64,000 nucleotides of DNA from JAGPUQ01 sp963708735 (GTDB lineage Bacteria; Pseudomonadota; Gammaproteobacteria; Pseudomonadales; Porticoccaceae). The DNA is taken from contig CAVPTW010000035.1 in assembly GCA_963708735.1 (NCBI GenBank), positions 62,001-126,000 of the forward strand, in the 5' to 3' direction. This document shows, piece after piece, positions 56,545 through 64,000 of the stretch. Under the pieces are notes generated by a model that made no database searches, had not been told where the DNA came from, and saw nothing but the letters and a program-made list of their open reading frames with translations. Position 1 is the stretch's first letter, and each line of letters starts with the position of its first letter. The translations under genes and the position numbers were made by a program.

Positions 56545-57434
56545 GTTCGAGCGTCCCCCGGTTTCCGCGGACATTCAATAACCGCGACCAGGACCGACTG
56601 GGTTTTGCGCTGCTGCTGGCCCTCGCGCTCCATGTCATCGTCTTGTTCGGTGTCGGTTTCGCGGTCGATCCGCCGCAGTCATCCCCTTCACTGGAGGTCA
56701 CCCTGGCGGTAACCGCGGCGGAGCGGCCTCCCGAAAAGGCCGATTTTCTGGCGCAAAGCAACCAGTCGGGCGGCGGGGACCAGCGGGATCCCAGTGAGTT
56801 GAGTCAGGTGCAGGCGGCAGACTTCACGGAAACCCGCGTCCTGGAGGCACAGCCCCTGGCGGAAGCGCCCGTCCCCCCAGCGCCAGACGGTGGCGCCGGC
56901 CCTGCCCCGGTAACCACGCTGGCTCCGAATTCCGCCATCGCGGTACCCATCCCCGCGGACGCCGCCGCGACCGCGGCCGTCGATCCCCAACCGCTGCCGC
57001 AGGTCAGCGAGGAAATCGCCAGTTTGCGTGCCAAGCTGGGCAAGCTGCGCAACTCCTATAGCCGTCTGCCCAACGTGTTGCGCGTCACGGCCGTCAGTAC
57101 CCGTGCCGACCAGGCTGCGGCCTACCTCGACGATTGGGAAACCCTGGTGGAGACCGTCGGCAACGAGCACTATCCCGAGGAGGCGCGTCGTGATCGTATC
57201 TTCGGCAACTTGCGGCTCGCGGTACGCCTGCGCCCCGACGGTACCGTGGACGATGTCGAAATTCTGGCGAGCTCGGGTCAGCGTGTGCTTGATCTCGCCG
57301 CCATCCGCACCATACGTCTGGCCGCGCCGTTCAAACCGTTTCCGGCCGAGCTTCGCCAATGGGACCGGATGGAGATCATCCGTACCTGGCAGTTCATGCC
57401 CGGCAATCGCCTCCAGACCAGCGCTGTGGAATGA
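56541..57434 (+). CDS. tonB: TonB energy transducer (TonB3-like)
   Basis: This 297-residue protein has a short cytoplasmic start, one membrane anchor (LLLALALHVIVLFGVGFAV, about 24-42), an alanine/proline-rich periplasmic spacer and a C-terminal TonB domain with HYPEEARRDRIFGNLRLAV, LRPDGTVDDVEILASSG and LAAIRTIRLAAPF. It spans the periplasm to energise outer-membrane receptors. The gene holds the same place beside the pil-chp cluster as Pseudomonas tonB3, which affects twitching. No exbB or exbD is adjacent. The start is TTG overlapping gshB (TTGA). Confidence 0.85.
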   Translation: MSSSVPRFPRTFNNRDQDRLGFALLLALALHVIVLFGVGFAVDPPQSSPSLEVTLAVTAAERPPEKADFLAQSNQSGGGDQRDPSELSQVQAADFTETRVLEAQPLAEAPVPPAPDGGAGPAPVTTLAPNSAIAVPIPADAAATAAVDPQPLPQVSEEIASLRAKLGKLRNSYSRLPNVLRVTAVSTRADQAAAYLDDWETLVETVGNEHYPEEARRDRIFGNLRLAVRLRPDGTVDDVEILASSGQRVLDLAAIRTIRLAAPFKPFPAELRQWDRMEIIRTWQFMPGNRLQTSAVE

Positions 57435-57492
57435 TCCATGTGCGGCCAGGCGGGCTCTTGTTTTGTGGCGATCGCATCCCAATACTGACGGC

Positions 57493-58077
57493 ATGGACAC
57501 ACCTGTTAACAGCGGACCCTTCGTCTGTCTTGATCACCATTTTCTGATTGCCATGCCCGGGTTGCTGGATCCGGCGTTTGCCCATTCCCTGGTCTACATC
57601 TGCAAGCATACCCCCGACGGCGCCATGGGCTTGCGCGTCGATCATTCGCTGGACGTAACGCTGCGGGAGCTCTTCCTGCAACTGCACCTGCCTTGTAACG
57701 GCGCGCTGGCCGACCGCTTGGTGCTGGCTGGCGGGCCGGTGCGCAGCGAGTGGGGGTTTGTCTTGCATCCCAAAACGCAACGCCAGTGGCACTCCACCCT
57801 GGACATCGCTGACGGCGTCGCGCTGACCGCGTCGCGCGACATCATCGAGGCGCTGGCAACCGGCGTCGAGGCACCCGAACAAAGTCTGGTGGCACTGGGC
57901 TACGCGGGCTGGGGTGCGGGTCAGCTGGAGCAGGAGCTGCGCGCCAATGCGTGGCTTACGGTGCCCGGCGAACCGGCGCTGCTGTTCGATGTGCCGATGG
58001 AGCAACGCACCCGGAGCGTGGCAGCCCGTATCGGTGTCGATCTCGCCAAATTGAGCACCAGTGTCGGCCACGCCTGA
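57493..58077 (+). CDS. yqgE: YqgE/AlgH family protein
   Basis: The 194-residue protein has the UPF0301 signature: FLIAMPGLLDPAFAHSLVYI at the start, CKHTPDGAMGLRVDHSL, VLAGGPVRSEWGFVLH and GYAGWGAGQLEQELRANAWL. The molecular function is unknown; the Pseudomonas homologue was once linked to alginate regulation. The ATG is the only start that gives the family's usual N-terminus. It overlaps ruvX by 17 bases, a common pairing. Confidence 0.93.
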   Translation: MDTPVNSGPFVCLDHHFLIAMPGLLDPAFAHSLVYICKHTPDGAMGLRVDHSLDVTLRELFLQLHLPCNGALADRLVLAGGPVRSEWGFVLHPKTQRQWHSTLDIADGVALTASRDIIEALATGVEAPEQSLVALGYAGWGAGQLEQELRANAWLTVPGEPALLFDVPMEQRTRSVAARIGVDLAKLSTSVGHA

Positions 58078-58516
58078 AGCGCACGTCTCCCTGCTGTGTT
58101 TCGATTTTGGCACCCGCCAGATCGGCGTTGCCTATGGACAGACGGTGTCCGGTACCGCGCAACCGGTTGCCGTGCTGCGCGCACGCGACGGCCAGCCCCA
58201 GTGGGAACAGATAGCGCGGCTGGTCGCCGAGTGGCAGCCCCAGCGGCTGCTGGTCGGATGGCCCCTCAACATGGATGGCACGGAAAGCGAGTTTTGCGCG
58301 CGTGCGCGGCGCTTTGCGGGTCGCCTGCACGCGCGCACGGGAAAACCGGTCACCCTCGTGGACGAACGGCTGTCGACGGCTGAAGCGAAACGCGACAGCG
58401 ATGGTGGCCGCGACCATCGCCACAACGACTACCGCCGCAACCCGGTGGACGGCCTGGCAGCGGCGTTGATTCTGCGCACCTGGCTGTCCGAGCCGGCCGC
58501 CGGCCGTGACCTGTAG
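58061..58516 (+). CDS. ruvX: Holliday-junction resolvase-like protein RuvX/YqgF
   Basis: This 151-residue RNase H-fold protein has the first acidic residue in CFDFGTRQIGVAYG, the second in LLVGWPLNMDGTES, and the last in VDERLSTAEA followed by NPVDGLAAALIL. Homologues act in 16S rRNA 5'-end maturation and possibly in junction resolution. It starts at GTG inside the end of yqgE. In Pseudomonas pyrR and pyrBC follow here; in this window pilU converges instead. Confidence 0.93.
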   Translation: MSATPEAHVSLLCFDFGTRQIGVAYGQTVSGTAQPVAVLRARDGQPQWEQIARLVAEWQPQRLLVGWPLNMDGTESEFCARARRFAGRLHARTGKPVTLVDERLSTAEAKRDSDGGRDHRHNDYRRNPVDGLAAALILRTWLSEPAAGRDL

Positions 58517-58538
58517 ACGGTGCCTGCTGAGCTTCCGG

Positions 58539-59696
58539 CTAATAGCGCTGGAAGAGTCGCGTATGCTCGGAGTCTTCTTCCTTGAGGACAAAGTCGTCGG
58601 CGGCGTTGGCAAGATAGTTGGGATCGGTCTCCGACTGTAGTTTGATCATCAGGCGCAGGTCGTTTTTCGAATCCGCTGCCGCGAGGGCATCTTCGTAGGT
58701 GACGACGCCATCGTTGTAGAGCCGGAACAGGGCCTGGTCGAACGTCTGCATGCCGAGTTCCGTAGAGCGGGTCATCAGCTCCTTCAGCTTGTGCACCTCG
58801 CCCTTGCGGATCAGATCGGATGCCAGTGGCGTGTTGATCAGGATCTCGACGGCCGCGCGCCGACCCTTGCCGTCGGCGGTCGGGATCAACTGCTGCGCGA
58901 CCATGGCGCGCAGGTTGAGCGACAGGTCCATCCACAACTGGGGGTGGCGTTCGGCCGGGAAGAAGTGCTGAATGCGGTCGAGCGCCTGGTTGGCATTGTT
59001 GGCGTGCAGGGTGGTCAATACCAGGTGGCCGGTCTCCGCGAAGGTGATGGCATGTTCCATGGTTTCGCGGGTGCGGATCTCGCCGACCAGGATCACGTCG
59101 GGGGCCTGGCGCAAGGTATTCTTCAACGCCACCTCGTAGGATTCGGTGTCGATGCCTACTTCCCGCTGGGTGACGATGCAGCCCGCGTGCTGGTGGATGA
59201 ACTCGATGGGATCCTCGACCGAGATGATATGCCCGCGGCTGTTGCGGTTACGGTGTCCCACCATGGCCGCGAGCGTGGTCGATTTGCCGGTGCCGGTAGC
59301 GCCGACCAAAAAGATGATGCCGCGCTTGGTCATCACCAGTTCGTCGAGGATGGGCGGCAGCAGCAGCTCCTCGACGGTGGGAATCCGGGTTTCGATCAGA
59401 CGCAATACCATGCCGACATCGTTGCGCTGATAGAACGCACTCACCCGAAAGCGGGCGTGCTCGACGTGCTCGGAGGTGATCGCAAAGTTGAGCTCATGAT
59501 GGGCGTGAAACTCGGCGCGCTGCTGGTCGTCCATCACGGCTTCCACCAGCTCGCGGGCCTGGCGCCCTGACAGCGGTACTTTTCCCACCGGCATTATCTT
59601 GCCGTTGATTTTCAGGCTCGGCGGTACACCGCGGGTAATGAACAGATCCGACGCCTTTTTGTCGAGCATCAATTTCAGAAGACTATCGAATTCCAT
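58539..59696 (-). CDS. pilU: PilU, PilT-like retraction ATPase
   Basis: The 385-residue hexameric ATPase works with PilT in pilus retraction. It has Walker A LVGATGTGKSTTLAAM, the Asp box EDPIEFIHQHAG, Walker B ILVGEIRTRETMEHA and the His box HLVLTTLHANNA. The N-terminal PAS-like domain starts MEFDSLLKLMLDKKASDLFI. The C-terminus is longer than in PilT, as usual for PilU. It lies 48 bases downstream of pilT. Confidence 0.95.
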   Translation of the reverse strand: MEFDSLLKLMLDKKASDLFITRGVPPSLKINGKIMPVGKVPLSGRQARELVEAVMDDQQRAEFHAHHELNFAITSEHVEHARFRVSAFYQRNDVGMVLRLIETRIPTVEELLLPPILDELVMTKRGIIFLVGATGTGKSTTLAAMVGHRNRNSRGHIISVEDPIEFIHQHAGCIVTQREVGIDTESYEVALKNTLRQAPDVILVGEIRTRETMEHAITFAETGHLVLTTLHANNANQALDRIQHFFPAERHPQLWMDLSLNLRAMVAQQLIPTADGKGRRAAVEILINTPLASDLIRKGEVHKLKELMTRSTELGMQTFDQALFRLYNDGVVTYEDALAAADSKNDLRLMIKLQSETDPNYLANAADDFVLKEEDSEHTRLFQRY

Positions 59697-59744
59697 TGTC
59701 CAACCCTCTGCGGCGCGGGCGCCACGGGTCCCTGGCGCCGCGGA

Positions 59745-60782
<1,038 letters not shown>

Positions 60783-60855
60783 GTTCAGTCCTGTTGATTC
60801 CTGGTAGATCGCCGCCCCGACCCGGGTGCGCTGCCCGGCTGGCCGTCTCAAGTAT

Positions 60856-61563
60856 ATGTTCAAACTAGCGAAAAACATAAGCCGAGTGCGCGCGGAAATC
60901 CATCGTGCGGCGCAGGCCGCGGGCCGAAAAGCCAACACCATCATGTTGGTCGCCGTGAGCAAGGGCCAACCGGTCGAGGCCATTGCCGCCGCCGCTGCCG
61001 CGGGCGTTCGCGACTTTGGCGAGAATCAGGTCCAGGAAGCGCTGAAAAAAATGGCCGCGCTCAGCCACGCGCATCTCCGCTGGCATTTCATCGGTCCGGT
61101 ACAGTCCAACAAAACCCGCGCCATCGCGGAGCATTTCGACTGGCTGCACAGCCTCGATCGGTTATCCATCGCCGAACGCCTCGCGCGCCAGCGCCCGCCC
61201 GCCATGGCACCGCTGGAGGTTTGCCTGCAAGTGAATATCGACCGCGAAGCGACCAAGGCCGGTGTCGATCCCGACCAGCTCGAAGCCCTGGCGCTGGAAG
61301 TGGCGACATTGCCCAATCTCCGGCTGCGGGGTTTGATGGCCATTCCGCGACCGCGTACAGGAGCGAATCAGCGGGAGCCGTTTCGGGAGCTGGCGTTGCT
61401 GCTGGCGCGGTTGCGCGCCACGTCGCCCCGGTTCGCGGGTTTGGATACACTGTCCATGGGCATGTCAGCGGACCTCGCAGCGGCCATCGCCGAAGGCGCC
61501 ACCATCGTCCGCGTCGGCCGCGCGATTTTCGGCCCGCGCCCGGATCTTCAACCCCACCCGTAG
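60856..61563 (+). CDS. yggS: YggS-family PLP homeostasis protein
   Basis: The 235-residue protein is a single-domain fold type III PLP-binding protein with the lysine in MLVAVSKGQPVEAI and GVRDFGENQVQEALKK, HFIGPVQSNKTR, and the C-terminal LSMGMSADLAAAIAEGATIVRVGRAIFG. It buffers PLP and influences amino-acid metabolism but has no known catalysis. The ATG at MFKLAKNISRVR was chosen over an upstream GTG because it matches the family N-terminus. The next gene, proC, is the usual partner. Confidence 0.94.
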   Translation: MFKLAKNISRVRAEIHRAAQAAGRKANTIMLVAVSKGQPVEAIAAAAAAGVRDFGENQVQEALKKMAALSHAHLRWHFIGPVQSNKTRAIAEHFDWLHSLDRLSIAERLARQRPPAMAPLEVCLQVNIDREATKAGVDPDQLEALALEVATLPNLRLRGLMAIPRPRTGANQREPFRELALLLARLRATSPRFAGLDTLSMGMSADLAAAIAEGATIVRVGRAIFGPRPDLQPHP

Positions 61564-61574
61564 GAATTCGTTGC

Positions 61575-62411
61575 GTGCAGCACAGCAAACTGGTGTTCAT
61601 CGGCGGCGGCAACATGGCCGCCAGCCTTATCGGCGGCTTGATTGCGCAGGGCTATCCTGCGAGCTGCATCACCGCTTGCGATCCGGCCGCGGAGGCGCGT
61701 ACGCGCCTCGCGACGCAGTTCGGAGTTGCCACCACGGATGACAATCGCGGCGCCGTCGCGGCGGCCGAAGTTGTGGTGCTGGCGGTCAAGCCCCAGGTGA
61801 TGGCGACCGTTGTTGAACAGCTCGCTCCCGCCGTCGGCCGCGGGGTGCTGGTGATTTCCATCGCCGCCGGCGTGCCCGTCGCGGCACTGGCCGGATTCCT
61901 GGGCGCGGATATCGCCATCGTTCGCTGCATGCCGAATACGCCGGCGCTGGTGGGCACGGGTGCCACCGGACTCTACGCCGGCGCCGGCGTCAGTGCGGCA
62001 CAACGCCGCATTGCGGCGGACATTCTGGGCGCGGTCGGCACCACGGTCTGGGTTTCGAGCGAGCGCGAAATCGATGCGGTCACGGCGCTATCCGGCAGCG
62101 GCCCCGCTTACTTTTTTCTGGTGATGGAAGCGATGATGGCGGCGGGCGTCACGCTTGGATTGACGCCCGAGGTCGCGGGTCAGTTGACGCTGCAAACCGC
62201 GCTCGGGGCCGCGCGCATGGCGCTCGACAGCGATGTGGACGTGGCTGAGCTGCGCCGCCGGGTTACGTCGCCGGGTGGAACGACCGCAGCGGCACTCGCG
62301 GTGCTCGACGCCGGTGGCTTGACCGCGCTCTTCGCGCGCGCTCTCGCCGCCGCCGATGCGCGCGGACGGGAGATGGGTGCGGCCATGCTTCGGGAGCACC
62401 CGCAGTCATGA
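61575..62411 (+). CDS. proC: Pyrroline-5-carboxylate reductase
   Basis: This 278-residue enzyme performs the last step of proline synthesis, reducing pyrroline-5-carboxylate with NAD(P)H. It has the N-terminal Rossmann motif FIGGGNMAASLIGGL, VLAVKPQVM, VRCMPNTPALVGTGATGLY and the P5CR signature around ALSGSGPAYFFLVMEAM and LRRRVTSPGGTTAAAL. The GTG at VQHSKLVFIGGG gives the normal length, with AGGA nine bases upstream. A longer open frame over yggS is an artefact. The stop overlaps yggT by four bases. Confidence 0.95.
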   Translation: MQHSKLVFIGGGNMAASLIGGLIAQGYPASCITACDPAAEARTRLATQFGVATTDDNRGAVAAAEVVVLAVKPQVMATVVEQLAPAVGRGVLVISIAAGVPVAALAGFLGADIAIVRCMPNTPALVGTGATGLYAGAGVSAAQRRIAADILGAVGTTVWVSSEREIDAVTALSGSGPAYFFLVMEAMMAAGVTLGLTPEVAGQLTLQTALGAARMALDSDVDVAELRRRVTSPGGTTAAALAVLDAGGLTALFARALAAADARGREMGAAMLREHPQS

Positions 62412-62995
62412 ATACAGTGATCCAGTTACTGGTCTACGCCATTCGATCTGCCGGCGCACTGCTGGCAATATTGTTTCTGTTGCGATTTTTGCTGCAACTG
62501 GCGCGTGCCAGCTTTTACAACCCGATCTCCCAGTTCGTGTATCGGGCCTGTCGGATCCCGGTGGACGGCCTCACTCACCTGCTGCCCGCGGTGGGCCGCT
62601 TCAGCACCGCCAGTCTGGTGCTCGCCCTGGCGATGGAATGGCTCGCCATCATTTTCACGCTGCTGGTCGTGGGCGCCGGCTTGCCGGGGCTCATTCTGGT
62701 GCTGTGGTGGGGCGCGCTCGGGCTGGCAATGCTGCTGGCCAATCTGTATTTCTACGGCATTTTCGTCATGGTCGTGCTGAGCTGGGTGGCGCCTCAGACC
62801 CACCACCCCGCTGCCGTACTGCTCATGCAGTTGCTGGAACCCGTGCTCGGCCCGGCGCGGCGCATCATCCCGTCGCTGGGCTGCCTTGACCTGTCGCCGA
62901 TGCTGGTACTGTTCGCGCTGGGAGCCCTGCGCCTGCTGCTCCACAATCTGGCTGCGGCCAGCGGCATGATCGCGGGTCTGGTGCCGGGATTTTGA
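62408..62995 (+). CDS. yggT: YggT family integral membrane protein
   Basis: The 195-residue protein has two YggT repeats, each with hydrophobic helices: ILFLLRFLLQLA with the NPISQFVYR motif after it, and later VMVVLSWVAPQTHHPAAVLL with LLEPVLGPARRIIPSLG. About four membrane segments are predicted. The family has been linked to osmotic stress and, in plants, to cytochrome or chloroplast division factors; the bacterial function is unclear. It sits in the conserved proC-yggT-yggU order. Confidence 0.93.
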   Translation: MNTVIQLLVYAIRSAGALLAILFLLRFLLQLARASFYNPISQFVYRACRIPVDGLTHLLPAVGRFSTASLVLALAMEWLAIIFTLLVVGAGLPGLILVLWWGALGLAMLLANLYFYGIFVMVVLSWVAPQTHHPAAVLLMQLLEPVLGPARRIIPSLGCLDLSPMLVLFALGALRLLLHNLAAASGMIAGLVPGF

Positions 62996-62998
62996 TCG

Positions 62999-63307
62999 GT
63001 GACGACCGCCGGACCCTATGGGCAGTGGCGCGGTGACACCCTGATTCTGCGCTGCCGGGTGCAGCCTGGCGCGCGGCGCGACGCTTTCCTCGGCGCTTAC
63101 GGCGACCGCCTCAAGCTGGGGCTGGCGGCGCCGCCGGTGGATGGCAAGGCGAATGCGCGCGCGATCGAGTTTCTGGCCGCCGCGTTCGGAGTGCCCAAAT
63201 CGCGGGTGACACTGGTGCGCGGCAGCCGCAGTCACGACAAGGTGTTTGCCATCGCAGCGCCGAGCCGGTTACCGGCCGAGGCGCTGGTGGCGGGGTCGCC
63301 GCCCTGA
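62999..63307 (+). CDS. yggU: YggU/DUF167 family protein
   Basis: This is a 102-residue protein of the UPF0235 family with LRCRVQPGARRDAFLG, LKLGLAAPPVDGKANARAIEFLA and RGSRSHDKVFAI. The structure of relatives is known but the function is not. The GTG start lies three bases after the yggT stop. It is the last gene before metX in the conserved block. Confidence 0.92.
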   Translation: MTTAGPYGQWRGDTLILRCRVQPGARRDAFLGAYGDRLKLGLAAPPVDGKANARAIEFLAAAFGVPKSRVTLVRGSRSHDKVFAIAAPSRLPAEALVAGSPP

Positions 63308-63387
63308 CGCAGAGCGGGTGACCCAGACCGCGCTTGCCTGTGTCGGACCCCGTCTTTAGACTTCGCGGGTTATGAGAGTCGTACCCC

Positions 63388-64000
63388 ATGCCGGACAGCT
63401 TTCCCCCTGATTCCGTTGGTCTGGCTGTGCCAGAGGTCCATCACTTTACCGAGCCCCTCGAACTGAGCTGTGGCCGGCAGCTGGCTTCCTATGATCTCGT
63501 GGTCGAAACCTACGGCGAGCTCAACGCCGCGCGCACCAACGCGGTATTGATCTGCCACGCCCTGAGCGGCAGCCATCACGCGGCCGGGTACCACAGCGCG
63601 GACGCTGCCAAACCCGGATGGTGGGATGACTACATCGGCCCCGGCAAACCCATCGATACCCGGCGCTTCCATGTGGTTTGCCTGAACAATCTCGGCGGCT
63701 GTCATGGCAGCACTGGCCCGCGCACGATCAATCCCGAAACCGGCAAGCGCTGGGGCAAGCATTTCCCGCCGCTGCGGGTGCGCGACTGGGTGCTGAGTCA
63801 GGCCCGGCTCGCCGACCGCCTGGGCATCGAGCAATGGGCGGCAGTGATCGGCGGCAGCCTGGGCGGCATGAACGCGATGCGCTGGGCGCTCGAATATCCC
63901 GAGCGTGTCCGCCACTGCGTGGTGATTGCCTCGGCCCTGAAGCTGACCGCGCAGAATATCGCCTTCAACGAAATCGCCCGGCGCGCGATTCGCTCCGACC
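63388..64000 (+). CDS. metX: Homoserine O-acyltransferase MetX, partial
   Basis: The first 204 codons are present and the window ends inside the gene. It is an alpha/beta hydrolase that acylates homoserine at the start of methionine synthesis. Seen are LICHALSGSHHAAG, NNLGGCHGSTGPRTINPETG and the nucleophile elbow VIGGSLGGMNAMRWALE with the catalytic serine. Some gammaproteobacterial MetX enzymes use succinyl-CoA instead of acetyl-CoA, which cannot be decided here. Eighty bases separate it from yggU; no SAM riboswitch was seen there. In Pseudomonas metW follows. Confidence 0.95.
   Translation, partial: MPDSFPPDSVGLAVPEVHHFTEPLELSCGRQLASYDLVVETYGELNAARTNAVLICHALSGSHHAAGYHSADAAKPGWWDDYIGPGKPIDTRRFHVVCLNNLGGCHGSTGPRTINPETGKRWGKHFPPLRVRDWVLSQARLADRLGIEQWAAVIGGSLGGMNAMRWALEYPERVRHCVVIASALKLTAQNIAFNEIARRAIRSD

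Noticed and set aside
61221..61574. A longer start for proC
   Set aside because: It would run across half of yggS and add an arginine/alanine-rich sequence unlike any P5C reductase.
63308..63387. SAM riboswitch before metX
   Set aside because: The 80-base gap is too short and lacks the conserved core of known SAM riboswitches.

Overview
The window reads as chromosomal DNA of a high-GC (roughly 65 % by eye) gammaproteobacterium. The right-hand 20 kb repeats, gene for gene, the Pseudomonas-type neighbourhood chpCBA-pilKJIHG / gshB-tonB-yqgE-ruvX / pilU-pilT / yggS-proC-yggT-yggU-metX. The left 43 kb is more individual: uvrD, fatty-acid and xenobiotic oxidation genes, small lipoproteins, and two copies of an unusual sensory gene set. 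No rRNA, tRNA, CRISPR array, insertion sequence or prophage was seen.

Layout. (1) 1-2569: the start of an RpiR-type regulator facing away from uvrD. (2) 2641-8368, minus strand: a TonB-dependent receptor (frameshifted), a periplasmic substrate-binding protein and a BarA-like hybrid histidine kinase, tightly packed. (3) 8690-17401, plus strand: a catabolic operon with a histidine phosphatase, an acyl-CoA dehydrogenase, an APH-like kinase, two tandem quinone oxidoreductases, three SDRs, pdxH and a second histidine phosphatase. (4) 17504-27266: an NTF2-like protein, a flavin monooxygenase of Baeyer-Villiger type, a CsgG-like lipoprotein, a macrodomain protein, purU, a flavoprotein reductase with its [2Fe-2S] ferredoxin, a SirB1-like protein, a nitroreductase remnant, class III alcohol dehydrogenase and a low-GC pair of small lipoproteins (one FlgO-like). 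(5) 27339-39770: an omega-aminotransferase divergent from a six-gene run encoding a ThDP enzyme, two citrate-synthase/citryl-CoA-lyase-like proteins, a TonB-dependent receptor, a substrate-binding protein and a 1473-residue kinase/receiver/Hpt/GGDEF/EAL protein. (6) 39813-43317: an acyl-CoA dehydrogenase and an acyl-CoA ligase resembling DmdC and DmdB. (7) 43453-64000: the type IV pilus chemosensory operon, glutathione synthetase, TonB, YqgE, RuvX, the two retraction ATPases, and the yggS-proC-yggT-yggU-metX block, cut by the window edge in metX.

How the parts work together. The pilus genes form a complete twitching control unit: receptor PilJ, adaptors PilI and ChpC, kinase ChpA, methyltransferase PilK, methylesterase ChpB, responders PilG and PilH, and motors PilT and PilU. 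The most novel-looking content is the repeated module receptor - periplasmic binding protein - membrane kinase. One copy is fused by overlapping genes to a small metabolic cassette and ends in a c-di-GMP turnover enzyme. That arrangement suggests that an outer-membrane receptor and its periplasmic partner report a ligand, perhaps a substrate or product of the linked enzymes, to c-di-GMP control.

Caution on sequence quality. Five genes carry single-base frame changes (four look like one missing base, one like one extra base), several in short homopolymers. I mark them individually. As a group they look more like residual assembly errors than gene decay, but reads are needed to decide.
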